Of a stretch of 64,000 nucleotides of DNA, positions 49,622 through 57,466 are shown in pieces. The notes under the pieces are model-generated. The model was not told where the DNA came from. It saw only the letters and a program-made list of their open reading frames with translations, and did not search any database. Origin of the DNA: Unio delphinus (taxonomy: Eukaryota; Mollusca; Bivalvia; Unionida; Unionidae); assembly GCA_029339505.1 (NCBI GenBank), contig JAQISU010000163.1, forward strand, positions 2,232,001-2,296,000, written 5' to 3'. A program made the position numbers and the translations under genes. Each line of letters starts with the position of its first letter. Within the stretch, counting starts at the first letter, position 1.

Positions 49622-50717
49622 TTAATCACTATGATACCCATTTGCTAACTCGTCAATGAAATCTCGATAGGTTTTGATATCCATGATACCGCCGGCAAAT
49701 AACCGTCTACAGATATCAGCTGCTTCATTAATTATTTCCGGTGAATTATTTCCAGCTCGTTTTCCTCCGATGAGAACATCTAATCGTGATATATCATTGA
49801 TAACACTATCAGGACAAATGTTTCCAATCCTTGGATTTCCTAATCCACTTCCGCTATAACCAGCTGCTTCATCTAGTTTTTCTAAATCCGTAGTTTGTAA
49901 ATAATCATCATCATCATCATCATCAGGTTGTAGTTGTTGTTTTTTTTTGTCTCCGTGTTGGTGTTTGACGTCGTTCTTCTAAATCATCATCATCATCAGG
50001 TGGTAGTTGTTGTTTTTTTTGTCTTCTTGTTTGTCTCCGTGTTGGTGTTTGACGTTTTAGTTCTTGCCGTTCTTCTATTTCTCGTTGCCGCTCTTCTATT
50101 TGTTCTCTTTTATAATTACTAATTCCCTTTTTAAATTCCTTGTATCCTATCTCATCCTTATTCAAACGACCAATCCCCTTATTTAGTTTATACAAATTAT
50201 CAAACCAATCATTACTTGATATTCTATCATTTTTATACTCGTCCTTTAAAAAATCTTTTTTTGAATTATAACTTTGAGCAGCAAAATTACCAAAGGCGTG
50301 ATAATCCTTTGATTTCAATAAACTAGGTTTTTTTATTACTATTTTAGCATGATCAGTAAATTTATTCAACAAAGAAACAGTCGTTTTTTTCGGATCAGTT
50401 TGTTCAGTTTGTTCAGTTTTCGCTGCTATTTTTTCAAGCTCACCAATAACAGATTTTCCCGTCTCGGGACCATCTCCCAGTAAAGCACGCTCTACCCCCT
50501 TCGTTGCTGTGGTTACTGGTTTAAACAATTCTTCAGACCCCAGAGCAAAATCAGTTTGTAAACTCTGTCGTTGTTGCAGTTTATTTCTTACAGAGTCGCG
50601 AATTGGTACAAATCTCTTAATTGCATCCAGTCGTTCACGAGCCAATCGGGTTGTTAATGCTTCATTGACCATTATTTGAAATCGCAAACTATTTTTCAAT
50701 TGCAAAACACTTGACAT
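49622..50717 (-). pseudogene. Structural-block gene of unknown function, split by a frame discontinuity
   Basis: The upstream part (50717 down to 49923, 264 codons) starts MSSVLQLKNSLRFQIMV, is helical and charged, and has a DYHAFGNFAAQSYNSKKDFL segment. It ends in a basic/acidic tandem duplication (TPTRRQ, poly-Asp). It stops right after a 9-base T run (49940-49948 on the + strand). About 100 further codons stay open in another frame to 49622, including SGSGLGNPRIG and LDVLIGGKRAGNNSPE, and look protein-like. The sister copy of the duplication has only 8 T (50013-50020). The gene is probably one unit broken here, or an assembly error. Role unknown; perhaps a scaffold or core protein. Confidence 0.6.
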
Positions 50718-50783
50718 GTCAGATGATTTTTGATACGGTCATGGAAGTGTTATTTGATTGTTTTGACACCTTCTATCAATGAT

Positions 50784-50834
50784 GGGGAAAGTCACATAAT
50801 TGTATATAAAATAAATAATACTGTGAGTTTCCCC
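50784..50834. other. Stem-loop 1 of a tandem hairpin pair
   Basis: GGGGAAAGTCACA (50784-50796) pairs with TGTGAGTTTCCCC (50822-50834) except for one G-G mismatch. The 25-nt loop contains TTGTATATAAAATA. Confidence 0.8.
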
Positions 50835-50912
50835 ACTTTTGTTACATGTCGGATGATTTTTAATACCACCATGGAAGTGTTATTTCATCTTATAACAGCT
50901 TCTATCATTGAT

Positions 50913-50962
50913 GAGGAAAGTGTGGAAATTGTATATAAAATAATTAATACCACAGTTTCCTC
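50913..50962. other. Stem-loop 2 of a tandem hairpin pair
   Basis: GAGGAAAGTGTGG (50913-50925) pairs with CCACAGTTTCCTC (50950-50962), with the mismatch in the same place and a loop with the same TTGTATATAAAATA. Differences from stem-loop 1 are compensatory on both arms. Confidence 0.8.
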
Positions 50963-51053
50963 ATTCTATTTTTGACCAATCTGACACATCGTCCATCGAT
51001 TTTTGACATCTCCTTTGAGGGTCGGCTAAAAAAAATGAGAGTCGGAATGATAA

Positions 51054-51110
51054 ATGGTCGGTCACAATCAAAAAATGATAATGGTCGGGCAATCAATGGT
51101 CGGGCAATCA
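51054..51110. repeat. Iteron-like direct repeats
   Basis: ATGGTCGGGCAATCA occurs twice without spacer at 51081-51095 and 51096-51110, and ATGGTCGGTCACAATCA at 51054-51070. The last copy overlaps the stop codon of the 133-codon gene. Confidence 0.75.
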
Positions 51111-51509
51111 AAATTGTTCATTTTCTTGAATTAATGCTCGTAGGTTTCTAATTTTAGAGTTGACTTCTTTTTTCAATTCGTATTCGTACCCCAATTCTTT
51201 TCGTATTCCCTCTACGATAGCATACAACGGGACGAACACACTGATGTCACTGGAAAATGAAAGAGAGTCTTTAATAGAATTCTGAATTTTTTTGATGAGT
51301 GCATATTTCTTGGGTAGCATATACTTGTTAGTGCTAACTCCGTATTCAATATCCTGAAAATCAGACACAATTTGGTCAGGATTTAATCCATCTGATAGTT
51401 TGATATCCTGATTTTTCAATTTTGCTATTTCAACTATGATGCTATTCATGTTTTCAGAATTCATTATTCTATAAGAATGACATATCTCTAATTGGAAAAT
51501 ATGACGCAT
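51108..51509 (-). CDS. Hypothetical protein, helical
   Basis: 133 codons from 51509, or 118 from the Met at 51464 (MNSENMNSIIVEIAKL). Mostly helical and charged, ending in a coil-like ELKKEVNSKIRNLRALIQEN. No domain recognised. The first ATG overlaps the stop of the upstream HNH gene by one base (TAATG). In a eukaryotic setting that overlap may be coincidental, so the later start is at least as likely. Confidence 0.5.
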   Translation of the reverse strand: MRHIFQLEICHSYRIMNSENMNSIIVEIAKLKNQDIKLSDGLNPDQIVSDFQDIEYGVSTNKYMLPKKYALIKKIQNSIKDSLSFSSDISVFVPLYAIVEGIRKELGYEYELKKEVNSKIRNLRALIQENEQF

Positions 51510-52000
51510 TAGACATAACTAAATTGAACTTTTTGTCCCGTCTTTTTTGAAATAGCCGTTTTGGTTATCCCCTCTGCAACGAATCGTACTGAAGTTCTAC
51601 AAATATTGAAATACTTGCCGGCTTCATATAATGATTGAAATATTTTCTCTTCGTTAGTTGTTGTATTCAAAGATTTCACTGGTCTCGCTTTATTTGAACC
51701 AGTGCCATTCCTTCCTCGTTTGATATTCTCACCTTGTGTGATAGCTTGCAGATTGGATAAAGAATTGTTCCTTGGATTAGAATCAATGTGATCAATAATA
51801 AAACCATCTTTGATCAATCCATTAAAACATTCAAATACGAAACGATGATTGCGAAATGTCTTCCTTCCAACATTAAACACCAAATACCCCATACCATTAT
51901 CCCACCCAATTGGGTTCTTCAGTCTACAGTTTCTGACAGTACCATCACTAGATGCTTCGTAATTTTTAATCACTGGGTGTAGTCTGAATTCTTGGGTCAT
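51509..52000 (-). CDS. NUMOD4-HNH-NUMOD1 homing-type endonuclease
   Basis: 163 codons. Residues 1-50 resemble NUMOD4 (YEASSDGTVRN, GMGYLVFNVGRKT). 52-90 form a classic HNH fold (HRFVFECFNGLIKDGF, catalytic-type DHIDSNPRNNSLSNLQAIT). 115-145 resemble a NUMOD1 helix-turn-helix (FQSLYEAGKYFNICRTSVRF). Such enzymes are typical of phage and giant-virus homing genes and cut DNA at a specific site. Here it stands alone rather than in an intron. It faces away from the polymerase-helicase gene across a 95-bp gap, with a TATATA abutting its ATG. Confidence 0.88.
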   Translation of the reverse strand: MTQEFRLHPVIKNYEASSDGTVRNCRLKNPIGWDNGMGYLVFNVGRKTFRNHRFVFECFNGLIKDGFIIDHIDSNPRNNSLSNLQAITQGENIKRGRNGTGSNKARPVKSLNTTTNEEKIFQSLYEAGKYFNICRTSVRFVAEGITKTAISKKTGQKVQFSYV

Positions 52001-52095
52001 TATATACTACACTATTGTCTAATTCAATGACTGACCCATTTGCAGTGATTGATTATACATAAATCTTTCATTTAGACACCTGTTTTATATATAGC
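52001..52095. promoter_or_regulatory. Divergent promoter region
   Basis: A 95-bp gap between head-to-head genes. The leftward gene has TATATA directly before ATG and the rightward gene has TTTATATATAGC directly before ATG. The stretch CATTGAATTAGA upstream of the leftward start also occurs upstream of the pX-like gene (minus strand of 47674-47690). Confidence 0.5.
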
Positions 52096-52545
52096 ATGAA
52101 AGAGTTCAAGAGATTGACTTCGAAAAATGCTAAATTCAATGCTGATAGAGAGTTCAAGAGATTATTGAAAATCAATCCTAGATTTAATCTCGATAGACCC
52201 AAAAAACGTGTAGTAAACAGAAACAAATGTCAAAGAGACGGAAACATGAAAGAGTTTAAGAGATTATTAAAAATCAATCCTAGATTTAATCTCGATAGAC
52301 CCAAAAAACGTCCAATAGACGGAAACAAACGTAACAAACGTCCAAGAGACGGAAACATGAAAGAGTTTAAGAGATTATTAAAAATCAATCCTAGATTTAA
52401 TCTCGATAGACCCAAAAAGCGTAACAAACGCCCAATAGACGGAAACATGAAAGAGTTTAAGAGATTATTGAAAATCAATCCTAGATTTAATCGCGATAGA
52501 CCCAAAAAACGTAACAAACGTCCAAGAGACGGAAACATGAGATCA
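52096..52545 (+). repeat. In-frame tandem repeats encoding the basic N-terminus
   Basis: Four to five DNA repeats of roughly 100-125 bp containing AATCAATCCTAGATTTAATC and GGAAACATGAAAGAG. Copy-to-copy identity is high, so expansion is recent; lengths differ by insertions of CGTAACAAACGTCC-like pieces that keep the frame. Confidence 0.9.
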
Positions 52546-55500
52546 TCATGGAAGGATGCTCAATTCAATCTTGATATAGTTTCTAATACACCCAAGAATA
52601 AAATTCTTGATAAACCCATCAGAGACTGTTTTAATGAATTCAAGCGTGATGGAGCATCTTATTGTTGGTCAACATTTCGAATTGATGGTGTTGTTGACGC
52701 TACCATGAATGATGAAAAGGCAGCAGTGATCATTTCACGTATTGGGGAAAAAAGTCATTTTTTCCGAATCAAATTCGTTATCCGTGAAGATGGCAAATGG
52801 ATTATTAAGGATAAATTTGAACCCATTCTCAGGGGCAAAAAAACTGTCACCGTGAATCAGGATTCCAAACCGGGAATTTTGACTGGAATTGATAAACCCT
52901 ACTACGAAAGATCTTATCCTGTCACAGCAGTTGTTTACGGGATCTATCCGCTCAATGAAAAACCTGATATTTCAAAACTAGCACCCATGAAATATTCGAC
53001 AGGGCTCAATTGTGTAGCAGAACGAATAATAGAACACTTCACAAATGCATCCCGGGGAAATAAACTCACTGATCTAAGACGAAAAAAAATAACCGAGTGG
53101 GAGTTCACGGTAAAAGAGCATGGGGCAACAATTCAGGATATAACTAAATTAGAAAAATCATTAAGATTTCCAATATCGGTAAGAACAATCACCGGAGAAG
53201 TATTATACGAATCGAAATATAAATCACAGGGGGCTCCCATTGAAATTATTGATCATAACACGCACGCGTGGTCATCTGCAGTAACAATATTTCCACGGGA
53301 TAGAACCGTAAAATATCTATCCCAAACCGAAGAGTTTTTTTCAGAGCAGAAATTATTTGATGCTATTTACCATTTGAGTAAAAACGATCCTGTGTCAGCG
53401 TGGCTATTTCATAGTAATTCAGACGAGGAATGCAGATTTGATCAGTTTGTAAGGCCCAACGGAGAATTATACCGTACTGAAGAACTGCAGAATCAAATGA
53501 AACAACTAGCTAGTGAGTTTTCTGAGGACGGAGAAGAAGACGATCAATTATTAGCAAACTGTTTTACAGTACCATCCATTGCAGCACATTTTGCTAGAAA
53601 GAAAAACGCGTGGAAACCAACACGAAGTGAGTTTTTATCAGATGTCAAATTGTCCTGTCTTGAATACGGCCACGGCGGATTATGGAACAGAAAATACACC
53701 TCTGATTCCGTTATTTCAGTTGATATGATTGCGTGTTATCCAGGAAGTTTTCTTGGGTATGGAGAATGCGAAAAATATTTCAAACGATTTGGACACCCTA
53801 CACACGAAATGACCCGTGTTGCTATTAATGGACCACTTCCTGATTTTGATTTAACCGGATTCGCTTGTGTGGTATCATTTGAAATGGCTGAAGGGCTTCA
53901 TCCGTGTAGTTATCTTTGGATTGGTAAACACATGTCTGAAAAACACTGGATGCCAATAGTGTTGTTACGGTATATGCTTGATTGTAAAATGTTAAAATCA
54001 TTAATTGTCAGTGAAGCAATTATATCCTATCGGGCACAGAAATCAGTCTGGTTACCACAATCTGATCTAGAAAAAATAATTAGCGAAGAGCGAAAACTGT
54101 TTCCTGATTTTAATGAACAACAAATCATGGATTGGTCCAGACAGTTATTTGAAATCAGAAACAATGAAGCAAAAAATCTTGGACGAAGAATAATCGGTAA
54201 ATTTACCCAAGGTGGCAAAGATGATAATACGAAATATTCTTCACGATTGATTATAGACAACGCTGAATACGATTTTGTAATGGCGGATCTAACGAATAAG
54301 GGCCTATATGTCAATCGTAAGGACGCATTTCTGTCCGATGGAACCAAATTGGGTACAATTGTTACCTACAATGATGGATACCATCCGCAGTACACACATT
54401 TGAGAGCTTCTATGCTTGGTTATGCTTCTATCAATCTGTTTTCAATGATCAATAGATTTCCTACCACCGCAGTTAGAGTTGCTACTGACTCATTTTACAT
54501 AAATAGCAAAATGGCTGATTTTAAGGTTACTGGCAACGAGAAATGGGGATCATGGAGAATTAAGAAAGAAATGATTCATGATTATATTCAATCAGCAGAT
54601 GTTACCATTGAAAATAATTACTTAGAAAGCAATCAGTGTTCAGAATTTTCTAGTGCACCACCGATTTCTGATCCAATATGCCTGTATAAAACAGTTTATT
54701 TAAACGGCTGTGGTGGGTCAGGAAAAACAACCCGGGCAATTGAGTTATTTCGTCGTGGAAACGCTAGCGTTTCTAACATGATTGTGCTTACACCGACTCA
54801 TAGACTTGCAAGAGAAATGATACAGAGAGGGGTAAATGCTTGCACTTATCACAGCTTTTTCCGATGGAAGGGAGATAAATGGACTCCTGAGCGCATGGGA
54901 GAGAAATTTATTCCTGAAATTATCATTTGGGATGAAATAGACACAGTGTCCGAAGATGTCTTAAAAATATTTCTTGAGTGGTTGTTATTGAAAAATACAA
55001 AAGTCGTCATGTGCGGTGATCACGGGCAACCACCACCATTTGTTGGTGCATCCCCCCATGAATGGCTAAAGGGTTTTGTAGACTATTATGAAGAAATTGA
55101 TACCGATCACAGATCACTTGATAATGAATTAAAAGAATTGAAGAAACTAATTAGATTACAACCGGATAGAATCCAGTGTGAAATAACCCGTGAAATAATT
55201 TCGGAAACTCCCATGAATGAGTTTTGGGAAATGTGGAGACCAAATGATTTAATCATTGCAAGTAGAAAAATAGTCAGAGACACACTTCAGATGAAGTTAT
55301 TTGAATTGCATAAACAAAAATTTGCAACACTTCCAGTGCCTCTTTGTTATAGGCCATCGGATACGCGAAAACAGAACATCGAAGTTGATATTCCAGGACA
55401 AAGTGAAAAACAGAATTTAGTATTAAATGATATTGTGCTGGTTGATATCAATGTTGTTGAAGATGCATTGCGTGCTAATAAATCCCCGTGGACGCTAGGT

Positions 55501-55773
55501 TATGCAGCGACGATACACTCTTCACAGGGATTGACTATATCGGATACAACTCTTTGGATGGTAGATAATCGCATAGAATGGTCGAATTTAGTCTATCTCG
55601 CAGTGTCTAGAGTACGAAAAATAAATCAACTTCGAAGAATTGTCGTTGGCGAAGCCAGTGGAGATGATGAAATCATTGGCGATGATGGAATCATTGGTGA
55701 CGATAATGATATTATTGATAAAAAACTCTCCGGTTACAAACAACAGGACAAAAAAAAAACAACGAGAATTTGA
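52096..55773 (+). CDS. B-family DNA polymerase-like / SF1 helicase fusion protein
   Basis: 1225 codons, intact. Residues 1-150 are four to five basic repeats (EFKRLLKINPRFNLDRPKKR). The middle carries PolB-like palm motifs: motif A SVISVDMIACYPG? more exactly Asp543 in SVDMIACYPG, a motif B-like RRIIGKFTQGG at 697-707, and motif C ATDSFYI at 796-802, in which the first Asp of the usual DTD is Ala. Proofreading-exonuclease motifs are not obvious. From 865 an SF1 helicase follows: Walker A GCGGSGKTT (871-879), Walker B IIIWDEID with Asp-Glu 946-947, GDHGQ (974-978), and motifs ATIHSSQGLT and YLAVSRVR near 1138-1174. It would replicate the element. Standard Polinton polymerases have no such helicase. 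A frame with an HNH domain continues at its end. Confidence 0.82.
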   Translation: MKEFKRLTSKNAKFNADREFKRLLKINPRFNLDRPKKRVVNRNKCQRDGNMKEFKRLLKINPRFNLDRPKKRPIDGNKRNKRPRDGNMKEFKRLLKINPRFNLDRPKKRNKRPIDGNMKEFKRLLKINPRFNRDRPKKRNKRPRDGNMRSSWKDAQFNLDIVSNTPKNKILDKPIRDCFNEFKRDGASYCWSTFRIDGVVDATMNDEKAAVIISRIGEKSHFFRIKFVIREDGKWIIKDKFEPILRGKKTVTVNQDSKPGILTGIDKPYYERSYPVTAVVYGIYPLNEKPDISKLAPMKYSTGLNCVAERIIEHFTNASRGNKLTDLRRKKITEWEFTVKEHGATIQDITKLEKSLRFPISVRTITGEVLYESKYKSQGAPIEIIDHNTHAWSSAVTIFPRDRTVKYLSQTEEFFSEQKLFDAIYHLSKNDPVSAWLFHSNSDEECRFDQFVRPNGELYRTEELQNQMKQLASEFSEDGEEDDQLLANCFTVPSIAAHFARKKNAWKPTRSEFLSDVKLSCLEYGHGGLWNRKYTSDSVISVDMIACYPGSFLGYGECEKYFKRFGHPTHEMTRVAINGPLPDFDLTGFACVVSFEMAEGLHPCSYLWIGKHMSEKHWMPIVLLRYMLDCKMLKSLIVSEAIISYRAQKSVWLPQSDLEKIISEERKLFPDFNEQQIMDWSRQLFEIRNNEAKNLGRRIIGKFTQGGKDDNTKYSSRLIIDNAEYDFVMADLTNKGLYVNRKDAFLSDGTKLGTIVTYNDGYHPQYTHLRASMLGYASINLFSMINRFPTTAVRVATDSFYINSKMADFKVTGNEKWGSWRIKKEMIHDYIQSADVTIENNYLESNQCSEFSSAPPISDPICLYKTVYLNGCGGSGKTTRAIELFRRGNASVSNMIVLTPTHRLAREMIQRGVNACTYHSFFRWKGDKWTPERMGEKFIPEIIIWDEIDTVSEDVLKIFLEWLLLKNTKVVMCGDHGQPPPFVGASPHEWLKGFVDYYEEIDTDHRSLDNELKELKKLIRLQPDRIQCEITREIISETPMNEFWEMWRPNDLIIASRKIVRDTLQMKLFELHKQKFATLPVPLCYRPSDTRKQNIEVDIPGQSEKQNLVLNDIVLVDINVVEDALRANKSPWTLGYAATIHSSQGLTISDTTLWMVDNRIEWSNLVYLAVSRVRKINQLRRIVVGEASGDDEIIGDDGIIGDDNDIIDKKLSGYKQQDKKKTTRI

Positions 55774-55975
55774 TATTGATGCTGAATTAATAATCACTTG
55801 GAAGAAACAACAGAATAATCACTGCGCGAGTTGCAATTGTATAATGCGTTGGCAGTATTCGGATAAGGATCCTCGCCAATTCACCGTAGACAGAAAAAAT
55901 AACAATCTCGGTCATGTCAGAAATAATGTGATGTTGACTTGTCTTGAGTGCAATAGACGCAAGGGTGCTAGTTAA
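55760..55975 (+). CDS. HNH endonuclease domain, possibly fused to the polymerase-helicase by frameshift
   Basis: About 70 codons of good HNH sequence: HCASCNCIMRW (first zinc pair), QFTVDRKNNNLGHVRNN (catalytic region) and MLTCLECNRRKG (second pair). The frame is open back to 55640, but that part is the shadow of the polymerase-helicase frame. No convincing own start is seen. A run of ten A (55750-55759) sits at the point where the upstream frame is 11 codons from its stop and the HNH frame becomes protein-like. It may be a C-terminal domain reached by slippage, a broken fusion, or an assembly artefact. Its end overlaps the convergent integrase gene by 8 bp. Confidence 0.7.
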   Translation, partial: QREFDIDAELIITWKKQQNNHCASCNCIMRWQYSDKDPRQFTVDRKNNNLGHVRNNVMLTCLECNRRKGAS

Positions 55976-56912
55976 GACCATGGGGTGGCAATTGAGTATC
56001 GTCAGGAATTACTTGTAGTTGTTGTCTAGTAAACCCACGCTGAGGGGCAGTTGAATCCAGTTTATAGATTGGAGGTCTACCCGTAGATCGTGTTATACTA
56101 GATATCTTATGCGTAGTGACACTCCAAATAGGATCAGTAGCCCTTTTTGTACCACCCTCAAGCTCTCCTGGTTCATATAAATACCTCACAATGACATTAC
56201 TACCAAGAATTGGTTCTTTGAAATCTTTTTGTGGTTTTTCAGGTATCGACTTCTTTTTAATCGCGTTGATAGGTTTCATGTTGATGGTTCTAGTAATCTC
56301 GTTATTCAGTGCGGTAACTACACCTGGTAATCTCTTCACCCATTCACGGGATCTTTTTTCTTGGATGAATTCTTTTGCATATTGATATCCAAATAACCGC
56401 TCAGCAAGGGTTTTATTAAACCGTTCTACAATGGCCTGATCACGATGCAGTGCAGTATGCCCTCGTCTGATAGCGACATTGTGATATTTCATTGTAGATA
56501 ACACTGCACCCTGAAATTCCTTGCCCGGGTCAACTTGTAACAGATTTGGCCAGTGCAGAGGACCTCGTCGATAAATCCTTTCAAATGCAGAAGCGACTTC
56601 AGTGGCCGATTTTGTTTTTAACGGTTCTGCTTCTTTGTATCGACTTGCAATATCAACTACAGTTAACGCATATTTGTAACCACGATCATGTGGCAGAAAT
56701 AATAGATCAGCCTGATGAACTTCATTGGGTCCGGTTACATCAAAATGCGAGAATTGAATTTGTTTAGGCGGTGGTAGATAAATTTGCCATAGTGCTTGTT
56801 TGGATAACCAATGAGCTGCAGTGGTTTTTTTCACTTTTGCGGCGCTAGCGAGTTTACTGATTGCAGCGTTACCCTTCCAGTATCCTCTTGGGGAATAGTA
56901 AATAGATTCCAT
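55968..56912 (-). CDS. INT: Retrovirus-type DDE integrase (rve)
   Basis: 314 codons from Met at 56912 (MESIYYSPRGYWKG); a start at 56933 would lengthen it by 7 residues and run into the upstream gene. The catalytic triad is visible: Asp69 in HQADLLFLPHD, Asp128 in LLQVDPGKEF and Glu163 in DQAIVERFNKTLAERLFG, giving the D-D-35-E spacing. The C-terminal region (VRYLYEPGELEGG, ATDPIWSVTTHKI) looks like a small beta-barrel. No HHCC zinc finger is seen at the N-terminus; a helix-turn-helix-like KLASAAKVKKTTAAHWLSKQ takes its place. It should insert the element and make the short target duplication. Intact. Confidence 0.94.
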   Translation of the reverse strand: MESIYYSPRGYWKGNAAISKLASAAKVKKTTAAHWLSKQALWQIYLPPPKQIQFSHFDVTGPNEVHQADLLFLPHDRGYKYALTVVDIASRYKEAEPLKTKSATEVASAFERIYRRGPLHWPNLLQVDPGKEFQGAVLSTMKYHNVAIRRGHTALHRDQAIVERFNKTLAERLFGYQYAKEFIQEKRSREWVKRLPGVVTALNNEITRTINMKPINAIKKKSIPEKPQKDFKEPILGSNVIVRYLYEPGELEGGTKRATDPIWSVTTHKISSITRSTGRPPIYKLDSTAPQRGFTRQQLQVIPDDTQLPPHGLN

Positions 56913-56919
56913 GTTGCTA

Positions 56920-57449
56920 TTAATTACCAGCACCTAACATCAATTTACTTTTCATAGCCGATTTTATCAAAAAGGAGGCCAATTTTTCTTTGAAGGATTT
57001 ATCAGTGATAGAATTCAACGCATGAATTAATTTCACATCTGCTAGATGCCTGTGTTGCAAATTGCTGCTTTTATAAGCAACATCATGAAGGTGACAGGCC
57101 TTATCAATAGCGTTTATTGGTTCCTCAACGGGTCGGGGCTGATTTTGATCATTGAGTCTGATATCAAGTCTTGTTCCCGGTCCACAATAACTATACCCTG
57201 GAAGGTGTTTTTCTCCGGGGTATTTTGCCCATGGGGTTCCAGGGAGTTTTGCTAATTTGGCAGCGATATCACCTCCTCGTTTTTTTTTAAAGGTTCCTTG
57301 GGTTCCTTGGGTTTAGAAACAAATCTAAATTTCTTTGTACTACACTGTACGCATTTACCAGAAAGCGCTGATCGGTTATTTTTAGTTGTAATCATCGTCA
57401 AGTCATCTGTGCCAGTACGCGCCTTACACTTCACGCAATATAGATCCAT
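56920..57449 (-). pseudogene. Zinc-ribbon plus phospholipase A2 gene, split by a frame discontinuity
   Basis: The first part (57449 down to 57252, 65 codons) begins MDLYCVKCKARTGTDD and holds a zinc ribbon with CVKC and CVQC pairs, like DUF5679, then a Lys/Pro linker. It stops shortly after a 9-base T run (57280-57288). In another frame, open to 56920, lies a parvovirus VP1-style PLA2 domain: YSYCGPGTRL (calcium loop) and AIDKACHLHDVAY (catalytic His-Asp). That part has no usable start of its own, which argues for one original gene. Capsid PLA2 acts in endosomal membrane escape in parvoviruses. It ends 7 bp before the integrase start. Confidence 0.8.
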
Positions 57450-57466
57450 AATTTATGTATAGAGAT
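57450..57466. promoter_or_regulatory. Very short head-to-head gene boundary
   Basis: Only 5 bp separate the leftward ATG (57447-57449) of the zinc-ribbon gene from the first in-frame rightward ATG of the ATPase (57455-57457); the next ATG is at 57467. Promoters must lie inside the opposite gene. Confidence 0.5.

Larger units (their letters stand above)
50718..51107. promoter_or_regulatory. Intergenic region with twin hairpins and iterons
   Basis: The largest non-coding gap inside the element. It contains two tandem copies of a roughly 124-bp unit (about 50722-50845 and 50847-50968), each with a stem-loop. Beyond these are two adjacent perfect 15-bp direct repeats (51081-51095 and 51096-51110) with a third imperfect copy at 51054-51070. 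A regulatory or replication-origin role is possible. Confidence 0.55.

Noticed and set aside
52230..52538. Minus-strand 102-codon repeat ORF
   Set aside because: It is the antisense shadow of the repeated N-terminus of the polymerase-helicase gene.
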